Origin: Palsa-1400 sp036008545
Lineage (GTDB): Bacteria > Verrucomicrobiota > Verrucomicrobiia > Limisphaerales > Palsa-1400
DNA length: 5,908 nt
Assembly (NCBI GenBank): GCA_036008545.1
Contig: DASYNM010000246.1
Coordinates: forward strand, 1-5,908
Reading direction: 5' to 3'
Shown: positions 1 through 5,421 of the stretch, piece by piece
How positions within the stretch are numbered: the first letter of the stretch is position 1
Layout of the letters: the number at the start of each line of letters is the position of its first letter
The notes under the pieces: generated by a model
What the model was told of the DNA's origin: nothing
Databases searched by the model: none
What the model saw: only the letters and a program-made list of their open reading frames with translations
Made by a program: the position numbers and the translations under genes

Positions 1-41
1 ACAAGGGGAAGAGAAGCCAACGCGGACGCCGCCCGAGCATT
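1..41. other. short non-coding tail downstream of the pseudopilin gene
   Basis: This stretch lies 3' of the minus-strand pseudopilin stop codon. It holds a small GC hairpin (GCGG-ACG-CCGC at 22-32), which on the minus strand is followed by a pyrimidine-rich stretch but not by a run of T. It is therefore not a convincing intrinsic terminator. No gene is visible. Confidence 0.5.
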
Positions 42-908
42 TTAATAATAAGTGGAATTTGGATCAGCGGCTGCATGTTGCGAAAACCATATCCAATCTG
101 CATTGTTCACGCCGCCTGAAACTTGCGGGTAATGGCTCACGGCATTCTGCAGCGTCTTCGTCTGCCACTTATGTATCTGCGCATGACCGTCGGCAAAAGA
201 GAGCGTCAGGCCATTGTCGTGATAAGCGGCGGCGGGCACGTCTGGAAAATTGCCTCCGTGGCTGTCAATTTGGAGATATCCGTCATTGATGCTCCACATA
301 TTCTCTTCACAAAAGACGAACGCATCCGAAGGCGATGGATGAGTAATATCCGTTTCCTTCACGTATTGAAGCGCCGGTGGAGGAGTGTCGTCATTGAAGT
401 TCCCTCGCGCCATATAAACCGCGCCCATTTGCCCGTTCATGGAATAAGTCCTCAGGCGCTGACCGTTGGCGGAAGGCACCACGTCGGCCGGGCATTTGTA
501 AACACCGATTTGGCTCGCCACATAAGGGGCGAGCAAACCGCTGGTGTAGAGCGCCAAATTTGTGTTTCCAAAAGATGCGTCAGGATAACTTTCGCCTTGC
601 CCGTTGGCGCAGTCAATCCAAGCCATGTTCGACTCACCTGCGTCCGAATAGCCGGAATACGGCGAGTTGGGCACGAGATAACCGTTGTTCTCGCCCTTGT
701 ATTCAGCGGCAGCCAACTGGCATTGCTTGAGGTTGCTGATGCATTGCGTGCCCAAAGCCGCCTGTTTGGCTCGTGACAACGCGGGGAGGAGCATGGCGGC
801 AAGAATGGCAATAATGGCAATCACAACCAGCAACTCAATCAACGTGAAACCGCGCTCCCGACGTATCCGCCAGAATTCGGTCCCCTTGATTAAATTAGTC
901 TCTCGCAT
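42..908 (-). CDS. pseudopilin-like protein, prepilin N-terminal methylation motif and H-X9-DG C-terminal motif
   Basis: A 288-aa protein of the type IV pilin / type II secretion pseudopilin superfamily. Residues 1-20 form a positively charged leader ending in RRERG. The prepilin peptidase site is G20|FTLIE, with the usual Glu at mature position 5 (E25), followed by a hydrophobic helix at about 22-43. Next comes the SNLKQ segment (58-62) typical of the verrucomicrobial/planctomycetal family, then YKCPAD (137-142) and RTYSMNGQM (153-161). H230, nine residues, then D240-G241 is an exact H-X9-DG motif, the 'prepilin-type processing-associated' signature. By family knowledge such proteins are processed by a PilD-type peptidase and sit in the inner membrane with a periplasmic globular domain; the role of this particular one is unknown. 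The ATG start is supported by a strong Shine-Dalgarno 7 nt upstream. It lies 96 bp downstream of the LamG/Ig gene on the same strand, so co-transcription is likely. Such proteins usually occur as many paralogues per genome, so this is probably not the core major pseudopilin GspG. Confidence 0.93.
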   Translation of the reverse strand: MRETNLIKGTEFWRIRRERGFTLIELLVVIAIIAILAAMLLPALSRAKQAALGTQCISNLKQCQLAAAEYKGENNGYLVPNSPYSGYSDAGESNMAWIDCANGQGESYPDASFGNTNLALYTSGLLAPYVASQIGVYKCPADVVPSANGQRLRTYSMNGQMGAVYMARGNFNDDTPPPALQYVKETDITHPSPSDAFVFCEENMWSINDGYLQIDSHGGNFPDVPAAAYHDNGLTLSFADGHAQIHKWQTKTLQNAVSHYPQVSGGVNNADWIWFSQHAAADPNSTYY

Positions 909-915
909 GATTGCT

Positions 916-922
916 CTCCTCC
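916..922 (-). promoter_or_regulatory. strong Shine-Dalgarno of the pseudopilin gene
   Basis: On the minus strand GGAGGAG is followed by 7 nt (AGCAATC) and then the ATG at 908. It is the only textbook ribosome-binding site in the window and fixes the start of the pseudopilin gene. Confidence 0.85.
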
Positions 923-956
923 ATACCTCATTGTTACCGTTAAAATGCGCCGCAGC

Positions 957-985
957 CGGCCAAGGCGGTGAAACCGCCCCAGCCG
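957..985 (-). other. intercistronic hairpin between the LamG/Ig and pseudopilin genes
   Basis: Read on the minus strand, the inner stem GGCGGT / ACCGCC closes a UUC loop. It extends outward by seven more pairs (CGGCTGG with TTGGCCG, three of them G-U), giving a 13-bp stem. The nearest T run (TTTT at 942-945) is 11 nt beyond the stem, so it does not have the form of a standard intrinsic terminator. It could be a partial terminator, or a 3'-end stabilising structure that sets the ratio of the two products. The rest of the 909-1004 gap holds only the Shine-Dalgarno region. Confidence 0.5.
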
Positions 986-1004
986 CACGCGCAGCGTTGC
1001 TCCA

Positions 1005-3392
1005 TTACGGCACTTGGAGCCGATAGAATTGCGCGGTTCCGCTCACACCATTGGTGTAAGGAGACGTCGCGCTGGGAACATTTGTAAAGCCGCCCGCTAC
1101 ATTGGTGGACGCTTGCAAAGTGCCTAGCGGCCAGGTGAGAGTAACTCCGCCGGCCGATTCGGTTATGGCAAGCCGCGCGCCATCGCCATAATGCGATGCG
1201 ACCTGCTGCGGGCTGAGGGCATAGTTGTAAACGGCGGTGTCGTCCACGGTTCCCAAGAATGTGCCGAACGCGCCGTCGTCCCTCTGTCCAATAACAAAAT
1301 TGCCGCCGTCATCGGAGTTGTCTCCACTGGGAAGGGCGCCTTTCCCATCGGGATTGATGCCGTCCCCGTTCGGAATGAACGCGACGCCGGAGACTGGGAA
1401 GGTCGTGATCAGGTCGCCATTGACGTAGATATTCCAATTGACGGTATCGTCGGTGACAACCAGGTGATACCAGTTCCCGGCGACGAGCTGATTGCCATTG
1501 GCGGGATCGTTCGGGCCAGCAGTGATGAACCCACCTCCAGGCTGAGGGACAAAAGCAAAGTCGTTGGCCGGTTGTTGGTAGAGGTACCAGCCGTTGTAAG
1601 CGTATCCGGCTGACTGATCGTTGTACTCCGAGGCCAGGACCAGCCGATAGTCACCACCGTTGGCGCTCAACGTAGTGGGATTAACCCAAGTCTCCAAAGA
1701 CCAAGCCGTGTCAGGATTGAGTTCCGGCGCCCAAGGCACTTGAATTGTCGCACCGCCAACGAGCGTGATGGCTGGGTCCGTGGTAAACGGAATGCCAGAG
1801 GCCACGTCGTACACAATCGAACCCGCATTAGGCGTATAGGTGCCATCGAAGCTGCCTACCGCATCCTCGGCTAACGTGCCATTCGTCTCGTCCAAGCGCC
1901 AATAGGCGACCGGATTATCCGCGGCAACGATCGCGCCATAGCCCGTTAGGGGAACCGGCGGATCCTGGCGGGCTTGCACAGTAAGGCTGGCTGGCGTCGC
2001 GCTCGCGCTCGTGAACGGATTGCTAACCAGCACGGAATACATGTTATTGTTCTGCGAAGGTTGGACGTTGGACAACCACAAAGTTTGGTTGACCGCAGTC
2101 GAGTTGGAGGCCACGGGTATTGGGTTATAGTTGTTGCCGCCATCGGTGCTAACCGACCACTGATAGGTTATAGGAACCGCGCCATCGGCTGTCACATGAA
2201 AGGCGGCGTAGCTACCTACGTTTCGCGTAATCGAGCCGGGGCTGGCCACGATGTTCAGGTTCGTCTGGACAGTCAGCGTCACAATGGAGCTGGTGACAGG
2301 CGGGCCATAGGCATTCGAGACTACGACCTGAATGTTGGCGTTGTTATTTCCCGGATATTGGGCGGTAAAGGTGAGCGCATCGGCATCTGGCCCGACCGGC
2401 ACGGAATTGCTTAGCCAGAAGAAAGACAATGGCGGAGTGCCGCTGGCCGCGATGTTGAACGTGACCGGCAGGCCGGAGTAATTGGTCACGTCCGACAGAT
2501 CTGTCACGATCCCGGCAGGAAGATTGGCAGGTCGGAAACAGTTTGTTCCGACGGTATAATGATTCGAAACCTGGTTGGCGGTCAACGCATAGTCGTAGAA
2601 TGCCACTTCATCCACGCCGCCAATGAACGGCAACCAACCAATGTGCTGACCGGAGCCGATATCCGCCTCGTACGTCGTATCGGGAACAAATCCTCCGGCG
2701 CCAATCGTGATAGGATGCGCCACGTTGTTGATATAGAAGACCGCGTTGGTCCCGTCATAGGCCAGCACAAGATGATACCAAGCCCCGAAGGTGATGAGAA
2801 AATCGCCAAAACCTGCAAATACACTGGGGCGCATATCAAGGTAAAAGTAACTCTGACCGGCTGGGTTGCCGGCCCCGGGGCCGGAAACATAGATGTTCCA
2901 CCCATCGACAAGGGTCGAGCCGTTGTTGGCCCCCTGCTCAATTGGGACAGAAAAATTGGCCGGATAGGCGTTGGGCTGCACCCACAGCTCGGCGGAAAAC
3001 GGAGCGGCATCAGTCCCGTTCGTAGCCAACGGCGTGATCAAGGGGCCTTCGGGAACACTCACATAGCCGTAGTCGCCTGAACCACCAGGCCCAGGGCCGA
3101 TGAACAAGTATGAGTTGGTGTCGATGCCCGCCTCGCCCAGCACCGGAGACGTGCTCTCGCCATTTTCATAAATGGTCGCGTTCCATTGATTGCTCGTGGA
3201 GTCGAAAGCTGTGGTGCCGGAAAGTTCCTCAAATCGATAATAGACAGCCGGATTGTCGGCTAGGATGGTGGGCGGGTAATTAGTTGATTCAGCCGATCCG
3301 GTCAGGACCGCGCCCATGGAAATGACCAGCGCCGATGCGCTCGCGGAGAGGCGCCGCAGAAGAGAACAAGTCGTCATCTTACGTGTTTTCAT
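1005..3392 (-). CDS. exported LamG-Ig-Ig-LamG multidomain protein
   Basis: A 795-aa exported protein. A Sec signal peptide spans residues 1-34 (basic MKTRK...LLRR, hydrophobic ALVISMGAVL, likely cut after GSA34). LamG/concanavalin-like jellyroll 1 covers about 38-282, with the header ADNPAVYYRFEE, SAELWVQP (133-140), WYHLVLAYDG (205-214) and the closing GGVDEVAFYDYAL...HY (258-279). Two Ig-like domains follow at about 293-376 and 379-473, each ending in the V-SN ... LTVQ strand pattern. LamG 2 covers about 484-735 with the same header (ADNPVAYWRLDE), SLETWVNP, WYHLVVTDD (641-649) and GTVDDTAVYNYAL...HY (714-735). A final module of about 55 residues (741-795) ends in FYRLQVP. LamG folds commonly bind glycans or proteins; no catalytic residues were recognised. 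There is no LPXTG, PEP-CTERM or C-terminal membrane helix. The ATG at 3392 lacks a Shine-Dalgarno but gives the best signal peptide; Met6 (3377) is an alternative. It is probably the first gene of a unit with the pseudopilin and is divergent from the GH20 gene. Confidence 0.92.
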   Translation of the reverse strand: MKTRKMTTCSLLRRLSASASALVISMGAVLTGSAESTNYPPTILADNPAVYYRFEELSGTTAFDSTSNQWNATIYENGESTSPVLGEAGIDTNSYLFIGPGPGGSGDYGYVSVPEGPLITPLATNGTDAAPFSAELWVQPNAYPANFSVPIEQGANNGSTLVDGWNIYVSGPGAGNPAGQSYFYLDMRPSVFAGFGDFLITFGAWYHLVLAYDGTNAVFYINNVAHPITIGAGGFVPDTTYEADIGSGQHIGWLPFIGGVDEVAFYDYALTANQVSNHYTVGTNCFRPANLPAGIVTDLSDVTNYSGLPVTFNIAASGTPPLSFFWLSNSVPVGPDADALTFTAQYPGNNNANIQVVVSNAYGPPVTSSIVTLTVQTNLNIVASPGSITRNVGSYAAFHVTADGAVPITYQWSVSTDGGNNYNPIPVASNSTAVNQTLWLSNVQPSQNNNMYSVLVSNPFTSASATPASLTVQARQDPPVPLTGYGAIVAADNPVAYWRLDETNGTLAEDAVGSFDGTYTPNAGSIVYDVASGIPFTTDPAITLVGGATIQVPWAPELNPDTAWSLETWVNPTTLSANGGDYRLVLASEYNDQSAGYAYNGWYLYQQPANDFAFVPQPGGGFITAGPNDPANGNQLVAGNWYHLVVTDDTVNWNIYVNGDLITTFPVSGVAFIPNGDGINPDGKGALPSGDNSDDGGNFVIGQRDDGAFGTFLGTVDDTAVYNYALSPQQVASHYGDGARLAITESAGGVTLTWPLGTLQASTNVAGGFTNVPSATSPYTNGVSGTAQFYRLQVP

Positions 3393-3393
3393 A

Positions 3394-3419
3394 GTTAATT
3401 TTGGATGTTGTTAATTTTG
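3394..3419. repeat. 10-nt direct repeat in the leader of the LamG/Ig gene
   Basis: GTTAATTTTG occurs at 3394-3403 and again at 3410-3419, a period of 16 nt. On the minus strand the leader therefore reads CAAAATTAAC twice, the second copy ending one base before the ATG. It occupies the place where a Shine-Dalgarno would be expected. It could be a small slippage duplication, or an A/U-rich standby site for ribosome or protein binding. Confidence 0.6.
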
Positions 3420-3476
3420 TTCACAGACAACGCGCCAGTTCATCTTTCTTCGGCTTCGCTTCCTGACGCCGCTCGT

Positions 3477-3504
3477 GTTTTATCACAGTCGAGCCACAAT
3501 GCAA
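3477..3504 (-). promoter_or_regulatory. possible leftward promoter for the LamG/Ig gene
   Basis: Read on the minus strand, TTGCAT (3504-3499) and TAAAAC (3482-3477) are separated by 16 nt. They match the sigma-70 consensus at 3 of 6 and 4 of 6 positions. Transcription would start near 3470, giving a leader of about 78 nt before the ATG at 3392. Both boxes lie in the conserved parts of 44-bp element copy A, while the variable 7 nt fall in the spacer. This is a weak match, and verrucomicrobial promoters are poorly defined. Confidence 0.25.
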
Positions 3505-3521
3505 TAAAAATTATTACAAAT
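3478..3521 (+). repeat. 44-bp direct repeat, copy A
   Basis: The element reads TTTTATCACAGTC (3478-3490), seven non-conserved bases (3491-3497), then a 24-nt block (3498-3521) that is identical in copy B. Overall 39 of 44 positions match copy B, and all five mismatches lie in the 7-nt spacer. A bipartite conserved pattern with a free spacer of fixed length is what a protein- or polymerase-binding site looks like, rather than random duplication. Its 24-nt block includes the imperfect dyad TGCAATAAAAATTATTACA at 3500-3518. Confidence 0.85.
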
Positions 3522-3584
3522 GTTACAATTTTCGAATAATTACACTGCTACGTTTTTCACTTCCGTTCCCCGAATCTCTTCACT

Positions 3585-3628
3585 TTTTATCACAGTCCAA
3601 AAATAATGCAATAAAAATTATTACAAAT
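3585..3628 (+). repeat. 44-bp direct repeat, copy B
   Basis: Second copy of the element: TTTTATCACAGTC at 3585-3597, a seven-base variable spacer (3598-3604), and the invariant 24-nt block at 3605-3628. It lies 107 bp downstream of copy A in the same orientation and ends 47 bp before the GH20 ATG. Its dyad TGCAATAAAAATTATTACA is at 3607-3625 (arms TG.AATAA and TTATT.CA around AAA). Confidence 0.85.
3587..3615 (+). promoter_or_regulatory. possible rightward promoter for the GH20 gene
   Basis: TTATCA (3587-3592) and AATAAA (3610-3615) are separated by exactly 17 nt, each matching the sigma-70 consensus at 4 of 6 positions. Transcription would begin near 3622, leaving a leader of about 54 nt to the ATG at 3676. 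The same boxes with the same spacing occur in copy A (3480-3485 and 3503-3508), so there may be tandem promoters. The -10 lies inside the 19-nt dyad, so a repressor bound there would compete with polymerase. This is a prediction from spacing and conservation only. Confidence 0.35.
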
Positions 3629-3675
3629 TTTTCTTGCGGTCTTGGGCCGCCTCCCATAGCTTTCCAAGCAAGAAG

Positions 3676-5358
3676 ATGAATTGGAATTGCACACTCCGAA
3701 GTTTCGCCTCGGTTTTCTCCCTGCTGGCCGGGGCTTTCTGGGCCGATGCCCAAGCACCCGCCATTATTCCGAGGCCACAGACTATGGAGGTTCAGTCCGG
3801 CAATTTTATGCTTCTCGCGGACGGCCACGCTCCTGGAGTAGGGACGAAGATTCTCGTGAATCCTGGCACCGAAGAGACTGGCCGTTACTTGGCCGGTGAA
3901 CTGCGCCGGCGCTCCTCCGTCGAATGCGATGTCATTTCGGACGCGACAGCACAGACAGGAGCCAACATTGTATTGACACTGCAAGCCGCGAATCCCCCGC
4001 TAGGTGACGAAGGATATTCGCTCACCGTGGCGCCTGAAGGAGTCATGATACGAGCGGGTAGCTCTGCGGGCCTGTTTTACGGCGCACAATCATGCCTGCA
4101 ATTGCTGTCGATCCCCGGCAAGACTGCTGGCCAGCGTACCAATTGGCTAATTCCGTGCGTTCATATCGAAGACCAGCCCCGCTTCCGTTGGCGCGGCATG
4201 ATGCTCGATGTGAGCCGTCATTTTTTTACCAAGGAGGAAGTGGAGCGGCTGCTGGATGAAATGGCGTGGCACAAGCTCAATGTGTTTCACTGGCACCTGG
4301 TCGATGATCAAGGCTGGCGCCTCGAAATTAAAAAATATCCGCGCCTGACCGAAGTGGGCGCCTGGCGCAAAGCGATTGGATTCGGCTTGGACGCCAAGGC
4401 CAGCACCGCTTACGGGCCGGATGGCCGTTATGGCGGCTATTACACGCAGGATGACGTTCGGGAAGTGGTGGCCTATGCGCAAGCCCGGCACATCACAATT
4501 GTGCCCGAGATTGAAATGCCAGGACATGCGAGTGCCGCGTTGATGGCCTATCCCCAATACAGTTGCACGGGAGGGCCGTTCACAACGGACCTGCCCGGAG
4601 GCGTCTTCAACGGAATTTTTTGCGCTGGAAACGACGACTCTTTTGCCTTCGTTGAGGATATCTTGACAGAAGTTTGCGCGCTGTTTCCTGGGCCCTACAT
4701 TCATATTGGGGGCGATGAAGTGCTGGTGGACAACTGGAAGCATTGCCCAAAATGCCAGGCGCGCATGAAGCAGGAGGGATTGACCAAAGAAAGCGAGTTG
4801 GAAGGTTACTTTATTCGTCGCGTCGAAAAGATCGTCAACGCTCATCAACGGCGGTTGGTGGGCTGGAGCGAGATTCGCGAGGGCGGTTTGGCGGCCAACG
4901 CAACGGTGATGGATTGGGTGGGCGGCGCCGTCGAAGCCGCCACGGCGGGTCATGATGTGGTGATGTCACCGCTGGCCGATTGCTACTTCGATCATTACCA
5001 ATCGCTGGACCAATCCAAGGAGCCGCACGCCATTGGAGGCTACCTCCCATTAAAGCAAGTTTATGCGTTCGAGCCGATGCCAACGAATCTTTCCGCTGCC
5101 TATCAAGAGCACATCCTCGGCGCGCAAGCCAACGTCTGGAGCGAATACATGCCCAACTTCAAGCACGTTCAATATATGGTTTTTCCACGACTCTGCGCCC
5201 TGGCCGAAGTGGATTGGTCGCCCAAAGCGTCGCGCGATTGGGATGACTTTTCGCGTCGGGTGGGCGTCGATTGCCTGCGACTGGACCAACTCGGAGTCAA
5301 TCATCGCGCCCTGTCAACGACGCCCGAAGAGCCGGTGGCAGATCCGGCGCCAAAATAA
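3676..5358 (+). CDS. exported beta-N-acetylhexosaminidase, glycoside hydrolase family 20
   Basis: A 560-aa enzyme predicted to remove terminal beta-linked GlcNAc or GalNAc by substrate-assisted catalysis. The signal peptide covers residues 1-27 (MNWNCTLRSF...AFWADAQA|PAI). The GH20b-type N-terminal domain spans about 28-155, beginning IIPRPQTMEVQSG. The (beta/alpha)8 catalytic domain spans about 169-516. Compared with the known active site of Streptomyces plicatus Hex, every expected residue is present: R173 (RGMMLDVSRHFF), the DDQGWR loop (210-215), H284 (PEIEMPGH), the catalytic pair D347-E348 (HIGGDE), W397, W414, Y437 and D439 (YFDHYQ), W488 and E490 (ANVWSEYM). D347 orients the 2-acetamido group and E348 is the acid/base. 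No lipobox is present, so the product should be periplasmic or secreted. The ATG at 3676 is preferred over a TTG at 3634, because the longer form would put 14 extra residues in front of a good signal peptide; no clear Shine-Dalgarno precedes either. Length is normal and the gene is intact. Chitin-derived, mucin or peptidoglycan glycans are all possible substrates. Confidence 0.95.
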   Translation: MNWNCTLRSFASVFSLLAGAFWADAQAPAIIPRPQTMEVQSGNFMLLADGHAPGVGTKILVNPGTEETGRYLAGELRRRSSVECDVISDATAQTGANIVLTLQAANPPLGDEGYSLTVAPEGVMIRAGSSAGLFYGAQSCLQLLSIPGKTAGQRTNWLIPCVHIEDQPRFRWRGMMLDVSRHFFTKEEVERLLDEMAWHKLNVFHWHLVDDQGWRLEIKKYPRLTEVGAWRKAIGFGLDAKASTAYGPDGRYGGYYTQDDVREVVAYAQARHITIVPEIEMPGHASAALMAYPQYSCTGGPFTTDLPGGVFNGIFCAGNDDSFAFVEDILTEVCALFPGPYIHIGGDEVLVDNWKHCPKCQARMKQEGLTKESELEGYFIRRVEKIVNAHQRRLVGWSEIREGGLAANATVMDWVGGAVEAATAGHDVVMSPLADCYFDHYQSLDQSKEPHAIGGYLPLKQVYAFEPMPTNLSAAYQEHILGAQANVWSEYMPNFKHVQYMVFPRLCALAEVDWSPKASRDWDDFSRRVGVDCLRLDQLGVNHRALSTTPEEPVADPAPK

Positions 5359-5421
5359 CGGAACAAATACTGCTTTGTAAATTGCACCATGTTTAACTGA
5401 AGGCCTGAAGCAATCGGAGTT
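5359..5421. other. short gap between the GH20 gene and the downstream sensor-like gene
   Basis: 63 bp with no hairpin/T-run terminator and no obvious promoter, so read-through from the GH20 gene into the next gene is plausible. GGAG at 5416-5419 is only 2 nt before the ATG at 5422, which is closer than an efficient Shine-Dalgarno usually is. Confidence 0.5.

Larger units (their letters stand above)
3393..3675. promoter_or_regulatory. AT-rich divergent control region
   Basis: 283 bp separate the starts of the leftward LamG/Ig gene and the rightward GH20 gene. Much of it, especially 3478-3548 and 3580-3632, is far richer in A/T than the flanking genes. It contains two copies of a 44-bp element, a 10-nt tandem repeat next to the LamG/Ig start, and promoter-like boxes on both strands. 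No credible protein or RNA gene is seen inside it. Being the only gap between the divergent starts, it should hold the promoters of both units. Confidence 0.8.

Noticed and set aside
22..32. GCGG-ACG-CCGC hairpin after the pseudopilin stop as a terminator
   Set aside because: The stem is only 4 bp and is not followed by a T run on the minus strand; the window ends too soon to see more.
123..776. 217-codon plus-strand open frame opposite the pseudopilin gene
   Set aside because: It lies entirely antisense to a gene with clear family motifs, shows no domain, signal or ribosome-binding site, and has the basic, low-complexity composition of a shadow frame.
1005..1040. PEP-CTERM or LPXTG sorting signal at the end of the LamG/Ig protein
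   Set aside because: There is no VPEP or LPXTG motif, no C-terminal hydrophobic helix and no basic tail.
2559..3080. 173-codon plus-strand open frame opposite the first LamG domain
   Set aside because: It is a shadow of the LamG/Ig coding frame, with no supporting signal or motif.
3411..3443. 10-codon upstream open frame on the minus strand before the LamG/Ig gene (ATG at 3443)
   Set aside because: It is preceded by a purine-rich GAAGAAAG but is very short and shows no attenuator-like structure or regulatory codons, so chance is the simpler explanation.
3522..3545. Weak dyad TGTTACAATTTTCGAATAATTACA between the two 44-bp repeats as a third operator
   Set aside because: Only 14 of 24 positions are self-complementary and it lacks the conserved TTTTATCACAGTC block, so it may be just AT-rich background.
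3634..3675. TTG start for the GH20 gene giving 14 extra residues
   Set aside because: The extension would precede a good signal peptide starting at the ATG at 3676, and the TTG lies only about 12 nt from the predicted transcription start with no Shine-Dalgarno.
3435..3684. Similarity between AAGAAAGATGAACTGG (minus strand, 3450-3435) and AAGAAGATGAATTGG at the GH20 start (3670-3684)
   Set aside because: The match is short, needs an indel and a substitution, and consists largely of purine-rich start-codon context, so coincidence cannot be excluded.
4147..4953. 268-codon minus-strand open frame inside the GH20 gene
   Set aside because: It overlaps the catalytic core of GH20 in antisense and has no recognisable motif; long antisense frames are common in GC-rich coding DNA.
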